A stretch of DNA of 64,000 nt from Haloplanus sp. HW8-1 (GTDB lineage Archaea > Halobacteriota > Halobacteria > Halobacteriales > Haloferacaceae): contig NZ_CP098518.1 of assembly GCF_023703795.1 (NCBI RefSeq), forward strand, positions 2,480,001-2,544,000, in the 5' to 3' direction. The translations under genes and the position numbers were made by a program. Below the pieces are notes generated by a model. It saw nothing but the letters and a program-made list of their open reading frames with translations. It did not search any database and had not been told where the DNA came from. This document shows positions 16,512 through 24,400 of this stretch, piece by piece. The stretch's first letter is position 1. Each line of letters opens with the position of its first letter.

Positions 16512-16652
16512 TAACTGATAGTACGGGAGAGCGACGTTTGGCCTTTCGCATTCGAGTATAAAATGTTCTTTACGACACGCGTGCTTGACAGGATAAACCA
16601 TCACAACCGCACCAATAAACTCAAATTATACTGGGCGATTGAGTTTCCCAGC

Positions 16653-17075
16653 CTATAGTGATGTGTCGATGGAGGATGTCAGATGTTGCTGTGTTTCCAG
16701 CCCTGATTGGAAGCGGTTGAGGACTTCTGTTTGGTGCTGTGGGCAGGCCATGAGGGCGACTGCTCCGGTGTGGATCGGGATTACTGGCTGATGTAGATTG
16801 TAGTGTGCGAGCTGGCAACTGGGGCAGCGGATACCTCCTGCCGGTCGATGCCCTATGATGTCTGCTCTACCAGTAGTAGTGAGTTCGCAGATAGAAACGA
16901 ACTGGTCGACGTGGTCTCCGCAACCGATGATAGGGATGGTAAGCTGATCCAGAAGTAGGAAGGAAACACTGTCGTCGTCGCGGCTGTGGAGAGCGGACTC
17001 ACAGTCCTCGCACTGGATGGGTGGATGGCCTTGGATGTCGTCGGGATCCGGTCGAGTAGCATCTGCTGGAGGCAT
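16653..17075 (-). CDS. zinc-ribbon protein of mobile-element type
   Basis: 140 residues from ATG 17075 (MPPADATRPDPDD). Cysteine/histidine pairs occur at CEDC (about 22), GCGDH (about 50), CPSC (about 84) and CPQH (about 112), enough for two zinc sites. Proteins of this look are frequent in haloarchaeal integrated elements, usually uncharacterised. The longer frame to 17108 adds a poor N-terminus. The coding sequence has lower GC than the flanking core genes, consistent with acquired DNA. Confidence 0.7.
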   Translation of the reverse strand: MPPADATRPDPDDIQGHPPIQCEDCESALHSRDDDSVSFLLLDQLTIPIIGCGDHVDQFVSICELTTTGRADIIGHRPAGGIRCPSCQLAHYNLHQPVIPIHTGAVALMACPQHQTEVLNRFQSGLETQQHLTSSIDTSL

Positions 17076-17150
17076 ACTGAGAGGTATACAAAGCGGTTGA
17101 GTCGCCATACAGGTAAGTTATAGGAACGCCTCACAGGCTCTCTCCTATCC

Positions 17151-17306
17151 CTGATAACCGGCAAGACTCCGAAACACGGGCGATGTCTGGAGTGTGATGA
17201 GAGTATTTCTGCTGCACATATCTTAGTCGAATATGAGAAAGACGATTGGACGACTAGAATCTTGGCAGAGTGTCCAGTTTGCGATGATGTCGTAAGGTCC
17301 GAGTGA
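17151..17306 (+). CDS. small zinc-binding protein, DUF7837-like, start unclear
   Basis: A 50-residue zinc-ribbon pattern: GRCLECDESISAAH, then LVEYEKDDWTT, then LAECPVCDDVV and a TGA at 17304. The two CxxC pairs and the EYEK core resemble the small haloarchaeal DUF7837 proteins. No ATG, GTG or TTG lies in frame between the upstream stop at 17121 and the first cysteine; CTG 17151 is only a placeholder. Either an unusual start is used or the start codon has been lost. Confidence 0.5.
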   Translation: MITGKTPKHGRCLECDESISAAHILVEYEKDDWTTRILAECPVCDDVVRSE

Positions 17307-17375
17307 GCATTCAGGACTGCGTTGCGACAGTAGAATCAAGTGTTCTGCTCTATTATCCTGCTGAGAGGCCAACTA

Positions 17376-17798
17376 ATGGAGATTTCTGAAGAACTCGAAT
17401 GTTTGTTTTCAGCCTCGATCGTAGAACAGGACGGGTCGTCCGTGATTGAGGTCCCCGAGCGCGAACTGCAACTGGGTGACCTACAGCAAGGAGAAACATA
17501 TCGCGTCGCACTCGTATCTTCTCCGACACAGAGCGAGTCGGAACAGACCGAACAGGCTGAACCGGAATCACAGCAACAGCGTCAGCCACCGGAGCCACCA
17601 GTTGAGGAAGGTGAGACTCGGGAAGTCGAGATTGAAGACCTCGGCGAACAGGGTGATGGCATCACTCGAGTTGAACGTGGCTTCGTCGTAATCGTACCTG
17701 ATACCAAAAAGAGTGAGCGAGTCAACATTGAGATCACCGATGTACGACAAAACGTCGCTTTCGCTGAGGTCGTCGACCGGTTGAGTTACTACGAGTGA
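17376..17798 (+). CDS. TRAM domain protein
   Basis: 140 residues. The C-terminal 60 (about 78-138) form a TRAM RNA-binding beta barrel: REVEIEDLGEQGDGITRVERG then VVIVPDTKKSERVNIEIT and NVAFAEVV. The N-terminal half has a short beta region and a Gln/Glu/Pro linker (about 50-75). Haloarchaeal TRAM proteins are small RNA-binding, chaperone-like regulators. ATG 17376 is chosen for the normal N-terminus MEISEEL and an AT-rich box about 23 bases upstream (17350-17357). Confidence 0.85.
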   Translation: MEISEELECLFSASIVEQDGSSVIEVPERELQLGDLQQGETYRVALVSSPTQSESEQTEQAEPESQQQRQPPEPPVEEGETREVEIEDLGEQGDGITRVERGFVVIVPDTKKSERVNIEITDVRQNVAFAEVVDRLSYYE

Positions 17799-18193
17799 TT
17801 TCTCGCTGTGCGGTCACCACACTTGAGAACTGTTAGTATTCCGCTCCGATGACACAGCGGATACGCACCGGCTACCTGCCAGAAATAGCGTGACCGATAC
17901 AGAGAGTGTAATCAGCAAAATGTCCGGACTGTATTGGGAAAATAGGAGGCGTGGATGGTGTGCCCAACTGGGTAGCAAATTCGAAGTCCTATCGGTCGTA
18001 TATACCCGTCCGTGTACCGGAATCTCCGCCGGACATACGAGTTGTTCGCTCCGGAATTGGGGAGACGAATCGGGACGGCCACCGACTGAGCGATTGTCAG
18101 TATGTTGGACCATTGCTGGCGTCAGATCAACGGCCACCACTGTCGGCTCCGCCAGAAGTGACTAATCGGAACGGTTTCGAGGTGTGCCGGGAG
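17799..18193. other. intergenic, no feature recognised
   Basis: 395 bases between convergent genes. Several 60-110 codon frames exist on both strands, none with a motif, promoter or family resemblance. Nothing supported. Confidence 0.4.
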
Positions 18194-18652
18194 TCATGAT
18201 TCTTCGTTCGCGTACTGGTAGGTCGGACGGACGTCCTCGAGAAGCTCTTCGATGATTTCCCAAAGGACCAGGGAAGGGATTTCGTGTTCAAACGTAATCC
18301 CCCAGCGGTCCCCGGTATCGGCGGTTGAGTACTGAAAATGCGCCTGCCCGAGATCGGGATGGTCCTCGTCCTGGTGCCAGCCGGCGTGAAAGCCCGTATT
18401 CGGGTCCGTGTAGTTGATACGGAACCAATCGTCCGGATCCTGTCGATACCACTTGATGGTGAGTTCAGGTGATTCAGGGCCTGTCGGGGGATCAAGGCGG
18501 CCCGGATCGAAAATCACTCGCAGCTGCTTGGCCTCGATATCATCCGGAACGAACTCGACCGCTGCAATCTGTGGTACACGATCGAGGACGTCCCGCTTCA
18601 GCTGAGCATAGAGGTTCGCGTTCGGATCACCACCTAGATGCGGGACAGACAT
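18194..18652 (-). CDS. hypothetical protein, possible toxin partner (TumE-like)
   Basis: 152 residues, no membrane segment. A beta-rich centre (LTIKWYRQDPDDWFRINYTD) is followed by a His-containing strand (FHAGWHQDEDHP...AHFQY) and a C-terminal helix LVLWEIIEELLEDVRP. The layout is reminiscent of the DUF6516/TumE-type toxin fold, but this is weak resemblance only. It starts three bases after the stop of the winged-helix gene, so the two form an operon. Such pairs in mobile regions are often toxin-antitoxin modules; that role is inference. Confidence 0.55.
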   Translation of the reverse strand: MSVPHLGGDPNANLYAQLKRDVLDRVPQIAAVEFVPDDIEAKQLRVIFDPGRLDPPTGPESPELTIKWYRQDPDDWFRINYTDPNTGFHAGWHQDEDHPDLGQAHFQYSTADTGDRWGITFEHEIPSLVLWEIIEELLEDVRPTYQYANEES

Positions 18653-18655
18653 CCG

Positions 18656-19195
18656 TTAGCTGTTGGCCTCAGCAGATTCTGTCGTTGGAGTGAGGAAGTC
18701 CCATTCGCGGATGGCGAAGCCAACGATCTGGATACGTCGCTGCAGGTGCTCCCACTCACGGGCAATCTCACGGCGACGGGTTTCCTCGTCAGCGTCAAGG
18801 GACTCGTCAGCGAGCGTTCCGCGAAGTTGGTTCGGTGACTCAACGTCGAATTCGTCTTCCCAGTCGCGGATCTGCGTCTTCATATCGGCGAGACGGTCGG
18901 TGAGCTCTTCGACAGTGTGCCCACTGTCTCGAAGACGCATCGCTTCCTGCATCGCCTGACGGCGATAATCAGGGTAGTACGTCGTGTGGGTGCCGCTCTC
19001 GTCACGATGGAGAATACCGTCGTCGACGAGCCGTTCAAGGACGCGCTTGGTTGGTTCGTGTGACCAGCCCGCTTCGGAGGCGATCCAGTTGGCCGTCCGC
19101 GGCTCCGACAGCTGCCGGGCGGTCATCCGAACCCGGTCTTCACCCGTGGTCTGGCGTTCGATCAAGCTCTCGGAGTTCGACTCGTCTTCGGTCAT
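18656..19195 (-). CDS. winged-helix regulator, DUF7342-like
   Basis: DNA-binding protein of 179 residues. Residues about 25-85 form a winged helix: ARQLSEPRTANWIASEAGWS, then KRVLERLVDDGIL and a wing with THTTYYPDY. A long helical tail (85-170) probably dimerises or binds the partner protein. Start at ATG 19195 is fixed by a TATA-like box (CTATATTAAG on the minus strand, 19217-19226) 26 bases upstream. First gene of a two-gene operon with 18194-18652; likely represses its own promoter if the pair is a toxin-antitoxin system. Confidence 0.78.
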   Translation of the reverse strand: MTEDESNSESLIERQTTGEDRVRMTARQLSEPRTANWIASEAGWSHEPTKRVLERLVDDGILHRDESGTHTTYYPDYRRQAMQEAMRLRDSGHTVEELTDRLADMKTQIRDWEDEFDVESPNQLRGTLADESLDADEETRRREIAREWEHLQRRIQIVGFAIREWDFLTPTTESAEANS

Positions 19196-19216
19196 ACAAT
19201 ATCGTTCGGGCTTTGT

Positions 19217-19226
19217 CTTAATATAG
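19217..19226 (-). promoter_or_regulatory. TATA-like box for winged-helix operon
   Basis: Minus-strand CTATATTAAG centred 26 bases before ATG 19195; leaderless start. Confidence 0.65.
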
Positions 19227-19627
19227 GTTGAGTCCATTAGTCCTATAGCGGATTTACTCCTTTGCCATCGCCTCAGCCTCGGCCGAGGGTAACTAGAGCA
19301 AACTCGAACCCCGTGTTTGAGGGCTCTACCCGCGGACGCGTCGTCGTGAGGCGGTTACAGTATTCGTGCGTCACCGACGGCGGGGTAGTTCAAGGGACCC
19401 GTGATTATTGCTATGATCATTCCACTAAAACCGACACATCTCATTCACGAATTCCAATAAAATGTCGCTCCCGATTCATTTGACCAAATTGAAACGTAGT
19501 ATTAAAATCTATCCGCCGGAGCGGGGACTACGAAGACAACCCTCAATCAGCAATAGTAGGTGGCTCGTGACCAACCACTCTCAGCTCTCAATACTGCTGG
19601 GCTCAGTTGATTGCAGCCGAGAGACAT
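19227..19627. other. intergenic, AT-rich, no gene recognised
   Basis: Low-GC spacer upstream of the right long repeat. Contains a short CAAAC...GTTTG hairpin at about 19302-19320 and AT-rich runs near 19435-19510. No convincing reading frame. Confidence 0.4.
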
Positions 19628-19874
19628 CAATGACCCAATGATTAGCAGCCATGCGCCACGCCGTAGAGGCGGCGAACCAGAGGACGAAACCGCCGTCAAT
19701 CGGAATCGTTCAGTGGCCGAACGAAAGCAACGGCATTGCACTCAGAGACGGTGATATCGACGACCATCCCGACGCTGTCGTGCGATTACGAACGAAAATT
19801 CGGCGATGGGCGCTGCAGGCGCTCGGTCGGTCGCTGAACGAAGTCCCTTGCTGGGCCTGAAACGGTCGAAATCG
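19628..19874 (+). repeat. long direct repeat, right copy
   Basis: Second copy of the ~246-base repeat at 15335-15580, same direction. It ends 45 bases before the integrase fragment. The two copies bracket the 4-kb stretch of zinc-finger, TRAM and winged-helix genes. Confidence 0.75.
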
Positions 19875-19919
19875 ACACCCTGAGATCGGCGGTTTGAGCC
19901 TCGGTTCGCAGCCGTAAAC

Positions 19920-20573
19920 ATGAGTCTCGAACCAATCGAACCGGACACCGCGCTTGAACTGTACCTAGCAGACAGGAAAAATAACGTGACCGAGGCGACG
20001 ATATACTCGCATCGGTCTCGTCTCGGACACTTCGTCCGATGGTGCGCTGAGGAAGAGATTTCGAATCTGAACGAGTTGACTGGACGGAAGCTGCACCGAT
20101 TTCGGCTGTGGCGGCGTGACGAAGGTGATCTAGCACCAGCGACCGAGAAAACTCAGATGGACACGCTTCGGGTCTTCATAAGGTGGGTTGAATCGATTGA
20201 CGGTGCACCGGAGGATCTGCACGTGAAAATCAGATCGCCAACTCTGACTGGCGACGACAACGTCCGCGACGAAATGCTGGAAGACGACCGCGCCGAGGAG
20301 TTGCTGAACTACCTGCAGCGATACGAATACGCCTCACGTCCTCACGTGGTCATCGCACTGATGTGGCACACGATGATGCGAGTCGGTGCGATTCACGCCC
20401 TCGATGCCGACGACATCAGGGCCGGATCCACATCGATCGGGACCGGTGTCTGTCGGCCGGGTGGATCGGGGTCGGGAGCCACAGGCGAAAGTGGGTCCCC
20501 CCGATCGATATCGGATAGTACGCGGTCGAGAAACCCGAGCGAGACCAACACCTCGACTGGGGGTAAACAGTGA
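19920..20573 (+). pseudogene. tyrosine recombinase (integrase), 3'-truncated
   Basis: Residues 1 to about 165 are a phage-type integrase: SAM-like core-binding domain (ALELYLADRKNNVTEATIYS...TLRVFIRWVESI) and the start of the catalytic domain, MLEDDRAEELLNYL, up to ALMWHTMMRVGAIHALDADDI. That last stretch holds the first catalytic Arg (MRVG). After about position 20415 the frame goes into unrelated low-complexity sequence and stops at 20573. The later catalytic residues (HxxR, H/W, Tyr) are missing, so it cannot recombine. A decayed C-terminal piece is suggested at 21900-22200. Confidence 0.85.
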
Positions 20574-21889
20574 TGCAGGACGAGACAGCGTCCAACACCA
20601 GCTCCCGTGGGATGACGCGCCGGAGTCTGCTTGCCGCGGCTGGTGTGAGTGCCATCGCCGGCTGTAGCTCCATCGATAGTCCGACTAGTGGCAACGACCC
20701 GACCATCAGAACCGTCGAGTTACCCGACGTTGATGCCGGTTCGGTGCCCGAACCGGTCGTCGCGCCGTCGGTCCCCGTCGATGTCGACCCCGCCTACTTC
20801 GTTGGGCGTCGAGACCGAATCAACGAGTTGCTTGCGTCCCTGCCGATACCGCTCGGCCCGGACGACGTCCCGAACGGACACGTCCGGGACCACCTCAGCG
20901 ACGCTGCCGACACCGCGACGAACGGTCTCGACGAGGCCCGGACCGCCCGAACCGATCTGGTGGCACTCCAGTCGCTCCGTGACGCCCGGGGACACGCACG
21001 GTACGCGGCCGCCGGGTGGGCCGTCGCGGAGCGTAGACTGTCGGTCGGCCCGCTCCGCCGGGCACACCGGAGTGTCGTCGCCGACGCACAGTCGTTCCGG
21101 GAGGATCACGAGTACGTCGGCAGGGACCCGATCAAGGCAGCACTCGTACACGCTCGCATCGAGGAGTGGCTGGACCGGGTGACCGACGCCGACCGACCGC
21201 GTATTCACGACGAGAGGGAACTGCTGACCGTCGCAGAGTGGGGCGAGACGGTCGAATCCGCGCAGGCATATCTCGACGACGCCGCACATCTTGACGAACG
21301 GTTCAGGGAATCGCTCTCCGACGACACGGAAACCGTCGCCGACGACCTCGCCCGGGCCGCTGAAGTGCTATCCGCGGACACCCGCTCGCGGCGATCCGAC
21401 CTGCCGCCGGAGCCGACTGCTGAGAAGTGGGGGCTCACTGAAGAGGTCGTTCACGAACTCCGCAGAGGGCTCGATCGGGGGCCCTACAGCGTCGCGGACG
21501 CGCACGGCCCGGCTAGTGCAGTCGTGGACCTCACGGACCGCCTGACGAGGTTCCGGGCGCTGGAGCGCGTCCAAGAACGCATCGAGGCCGGAGAGATCAC
21601 TAGTGCCGAGAACGCCGGTGTGGTCCGTGATGCCCGTACCGCCGCATACGACGCTCTCGACGCCGCACTCGCGGACAGTCCGAACGCCGACCTCGCGCGG
21701 ACGGTACTCAGCGATGTCTCTTGGCGGGTTTCGAACGCGGACCAGGAACTCGACCGATATCGGAGACGGGCGGAGGTCTCCGCCACGAATCTGGACGACA
21801 TCATGGAGGAGTATATCATCACGGCGGCCATCGCGCGAGCAACCCCCGACGCCTGTCAGCAGACCGCCAACGCTTTCGATGCGGTCTGA
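20573..21889 (+). CDS. Tat lipoprotein, helical, unknown function
   Basis: Secreted lipoprotein of 438 residues: twin-arginine motif TRRSLLAAAGV and lipobox SAIAGC at about residues 14-31. The mature part is almost all helix, acidic and Arg/Ala/Asp-rich, without cysteines until near the C-terminus, perhaps coiled-coil bundles (about 65-410). No enzyme motif seen. GTG at 20570 would add one residue. It lies between the N-terminal integrase fragment and the integrase-like C-terminal remnant, and its high GC differs from the low-GC element genes, so it may be a later insertion. Confidence 0.75.
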   Translation: MQDETASNTSSRGMTRRSLLAAAGVSAIAGCSSIDSPTSGNDPTIRTVELPDVDAGSVPEPVVAPSVPVDVDPAYFVGRRDRINELLASLPIPLGPDDVPNGHVRDHLSDAADTATNGLDEARTARTDLVALQSLRDARGHARYAAAGWAVAERRLSVGPLRRAHRSVVADAQSFREDHEYVGRDPIKAALVHARIEEWLDRVTDADRPRIHDERELLTVAEWGETVESAQAYLDDAAHLDERFRESLSDDTETVADDLARAAEVLSADTRSRRSDLPPEPTAEKWGLTEEVVHELRRGLDRGPYSVADAHGPASAVVDLTDRLTRFRALERVQERIEAGEITSAENAGVVRDARTAAYDALDAALADSPNADLARTVLSDVSWRVSNADQELDRYRRRAEVSATNLDDIMEEYIITAAIARATPDACQQTANAFDAV

Positions 21890-21899
21890 TTCCGGGTAG

Positions 21900-22200
21900 G
21901 GCGCACGTCCGGACGGTTACCGGACCACTCGAAGACGGCGAGGTCTTGTGTCGGTCGGACAATGCGCGTCCGTGGCTGTTCCTGTCGAAGTCGGGCGAGA
22001 AAAAACTGGATCAGGACAACGTCGACGACGTCTGAAAGAAGCACTCTTGGCCGGAGTACGGCCCGAATGAACGCTACCGGGGCGTCTCATCCCACTACGG
22101 GCCACATTAGTTCACGACGTGGTTCCGGATCGAACGAGAGTGGTCACGCGACCTAATTACGTACCTCCTCGTCGTCGCGGACGGCCCACGGTGGCGTGAA
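21900..22200 (+). pseudogene. degraded integrase C-terminal fragment
   Basis: One plus frame, interrupted by stops at 22033-22035 and 22108-22110. It reads ARPWLFLSKSGEKKLDQDNV, then a stop, KKHSWPEYGPNERYRGVSSH, YGPH, a stop, FTTWFRIEREWSRDLITYL. This is the pattern expected around the HxxRH box of tyrosine recombinases (HYGRHWFTTW); here the Arg codon reads Pro and the Trp codon reads TAG. No intact Tyr region follows. Assignment rests on my reading of the motif. Confidence 0.55.
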
Positions 22201-22235
22201 TAGTTAACAATCAGTATGATAAACTAGAGGAACGC

Positions 22236-23018
22236 ATGTCCGAAACGACTCAACGGCTGGAACCGATGGACCCGCGTCCGCTCGCGGATCGAACCTGCGT
22301 CGTCACCGGGGCGTCCCGTGGGATCGGTCGAGAGATCGCCTTCGAACTGGCGCGTTGTGGCGGGGAGGTCGTCGTGAACTATCGCAGTTCCGACGCGGAG
22401 GCACGGGCAGTGGCCGACCGGATCGAGGAGGCCGGCGAGACGGCGATGTGCGCGCAGGGTGACGTCTCCGACCCCGCGGCGGTCGAGCGGATGGCTGCGG
22501 AGGTCCGCGACGAACTCGGCTCGGTCGACGTCCTGGTCAACAACGCCGGCATCACCATCGACCGGAAGTTCGAAAACATGACCCACGACGACTGGCAGAC
22601 GGTCATCGATGTCAACCTCGGCGGGACGTTCAACTGCACGAAGGCCTTTTTTGAGGACATCCGATCGGCCGACCACGGACGCCTGATCAACATCTCCAGT
22701 GTGGTCGGCCAGCAGGGAAACTACGGCCAGGCGAACTACGCCACCTCCAAGGGAGGGCTGTTCGCGTTCACGCGGACGCTGGCGCTCGAACTCGCCGCAT
22801 CCGGGTCGACGGCCAACTGTGTCGCCCCCGGCTTCGTCAAGACGGACATGCTGGAGAAGGTGCCCGAACGGGTCCAGAATCGGATCCGGGAGAAGATTCC
22901 CCTCGATCGGTTCGCCGACCCCGAAGACATCGTCGGAATGGTCCGGTTTCTGGCCAGTGACCACGCGGGCTACATGACCGGACAGGTGCTCGGGGTCAAC
23001 GGCGGACTGGAGTGGTGA
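22236..23018 (+). CDS. SDR reductase, 3-oxoacyl/acetoacetyl-CoA reductase type
   Basis: Short-chain dehydrogenase of 260 residues that would reduce a 3-oxoacyl thioester with NAD(P)H (FabG/PhaB group). Cofactor motif VTGASRGIG (about 23-31), NNAG (about 105), catalytic Ser-Tyr-Lys in INISSVVGQQGNYGQANYATSK (about 151-172, quoted in part) and C-terminal TGQVLGVNGGLEW typical of the FabG/PhaB type. In haloarchaea this enzyme usually serves polyhydroxyalkanoate synthesis rather than fatty acids, but no PHA synthase is in the window. A TATA-like TAGTTAACA lies about 30 bases upstream. Confidence 0.88.
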   Translation: MSETTQRLEPMDPRPLADRTCVVTGASRGIGREIAFELARCGGEVVVNYRSSDAEARAVADRIEEAGETAMCAQGDVSDPAAVERMAAEVRDELGSVDVLVNNAGITIDRKFENMTHDDWQTVIDVNLGGTFNCTKAFFEDIRSADHGRLINISSVVGQQGNYGQANYATSKGGLFAFTRTLALELAASGSTANCVAPGFVKTDMLEKVPERVQNRIREKIPLDRFADPEDIVGMVRFLASDHAGYMTGQVLGVNGGLEW

Positions 23019-23064
23019 GCGGTCCCACCGAGGGAGCTTTGAGCGTGGCGGCCAACCCCGATGC

Positions 23065-23631
23065 ATGGTCACCGTCGCTGCGGTTGCCGGCAGTCTTCGG
23101 ACGGAGAGCTACACCCGACTCGCGCTCGACCACGCCCTCGACGCCGCCGAGACGGCCGGCGCCGAGACGGAGCTACTCGACCTCCGCAGTTTCGACCTGC
23201 CGCCTCTCGATCCGGACGTGAACGAGCAGGGCGATGCCGCCGCCTTCTCCCGGCAGGTCCGCGCGGCCGACGCCCTCCTACTCGGCTCCCCGATGTACCA
23301 CGGATCGTACTCCGGCGTGCTGAAAAACGCCATCGACCACTGCGGGTTCGACGAGTTCGAGGGCAAGACGGTCGGTCTGCTCGGCGTCGCCGGCGGCGCC
23401 TTCCCGATCACGGCGCTCGAACATCTGCGGTCGGTGTGTCGCGCCCTCGACGCGTGGGTGCTCCCACACCAGGCGGCCATCCCGCGGGCGTCCGCGGCCT
23501 TCGCGGACGGTGCGTTCGTAGACGAGGGACTGGCGGGGCGCGTTCACACCCTCGGCCGCCGAGTCGTCGAGTACGCCGCCATCGAACCAGAGCCGGCGAC
23601 CTTCGAGAGCGACCAGAACGTGGGTGGCTGA
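23065..23631 (+). CDS. NADPH-dependent FMN reductase (NADPH:quinone type)
   Basis: Flavodoxin-like fold of 188 residues: AGSLRTESYT phosphate loop (about 8-17), LLGSPMYHGSYSGVLKNAID (about 72-91) holding the FMN isoalloxazine contacts, and GLLGVAGGAFP (about 103-113). Predicted cytosolic FMN-bound reductase of quinones, azo compounds or flavin. It follows the SDR gene by 46 bases on the same strand, possibly one transcript. Hairpin element C starts immediately after the stop. Confidence 0.88.
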   Translation: MVTVAAVAGSLRTESYTRLALDHALDAAETAGAETELLDLRSFDLPPLDPDVNEQGDAAAFSRQVRAADALLLGSPMYHGSYSGVLKNAIDHCGFDEFEGKTVGLLGVAGGAFPITALEHLRSVCRALDAWVLPHQAAIPRASAAFADGAFVDEGLAGRVHTLGRRVVEYAAIEPEPATFESDQNVGG

Positions 23632-23632
23632 T

Positions 23633-23710
23633 ACGGATTATTGTAACTGTTCACCGGTGGTTCGCCGAGACGGTCCGCCGAACCGCCGGTGATGACTTAC
23701 AATAACCCGT
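23633..23710 (+). repeat. dispersed hairpin element, copy C (different stem)
   Basis: 78-base palindrome. Shares TTGTAACTGT and GATGACTTACAA with copy B, but the inner stem is CACCGGTGGTTCG against CGAACCGCCGGTG, a different sequence that still pairs. Starts one base after the flavin-reductase stop. Confidence 0.85.
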
Positions 23711-23753
23711 CTGAATCAGAACCCATTTGCCGACCGACCACCCAGACCCTCCC

Positions 23754-24347
23754 GTGACGACGTGGGTCGAAAATCCCCGCGGTGGGCGGGACCGCGGACC
23801 GCGCGGCATCGCCCGCGCGTGGGTCGAGGTGCTGATTCGCCCCCGGCGGTTTTTCCGTCACGGGGTGGCTCCCGGTGACCAGGCGCCCGGTCTCGTCTTC
23901 GCCATCGTGATCGCCGTGACCTACGCCCTCGGCCTCGCCCTCCTCGATCCGCGCCGCTTCCCCGCGACCGGGGTACCCCGGGCGGCGGTGGTCGTCCTCC
24001 TCGTGGCCGTCCTGATCGCCCCCGCCGCCCTCCACCTGCTTGCGGCGATCCAGACCCTCTCGCTGATGGCGACCGTCCGCGATCGGGCGGGCGTCAGCGA
24101 GACGGTGCAGACCCTCGCCTACGCGACGGCGCCCTGTCCCCTGGCTGCGGTTCCCGTCCCCGAACTCCGGGCGGTCTGCTGTCTCTACGGCGCGGCGCTC
24201 CTGGTGGTCGGGCTTCGGGTCGTCCACGACACTACGACCGGTCGGGCCGCCCTCGCGGCGGCGCTCCCGTCCGCGCTCCTCTTCGGCTACGGCTTCGGCG
24301 GCTTCGACGCACTCGGCGTCCTCCTGCGGGCCTGGTACATCGTTTAG
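23754..24347 (+). CDS. YIP1 family membrane protein
   Basis: 197 residues with about five membrane segments after a short cytosolic stretch MTTWVENPRGG. The segment FFRHGVAPGDQAPGLVFAIV begins the membrane domain typical of haloarchaeal YIP1-like proteins; later segments lie near 75-95, 115-130, 140-160 and 165-185. GTG 23754 is preferred to the TTG at 23727 because it gives the usual N-terminus. Function in archaea unknown. Confidence 0.8.
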   Translation: MTTWVENPRGGRDRGPRGIARAWVEVLIRPRRFFRHGVAPGDQAPGLVFAIVIAVTYALGLALLDPRRFPATGVPRAAVVVLLVAVLIAPAALHLLAAIQTLSLMATVRDRAGVSETVQTLAYATAPCPLAAVPVPELRAVCCLYGAALLVVGLRVVHDTTTGRAALAAALPSALLFGYGFGGFDALGVLLRAWYIV

Positions 24348-24371
24348 ACCGTCGAGTCGTTTCGACAATCG

Positions 24372-24378
24372 TTTTACG
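24372..24378 (+). promoter_or_regulatory. TATA-like box for S1/DHH gene
   Basis: TTTTACG centred 26 bases before ATG 24401. Confidence 0.5.
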
Positions 24379-24400
24379 TTGCGGCTGTTCGATTCCATCA

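Noticed and set aside
19302-19345. tRNA-like fragment or attachment site
   Set aside because: Only one small CAAAC/GTTTG hairpin; no anticodon arm or acceptor stem can be drawn.
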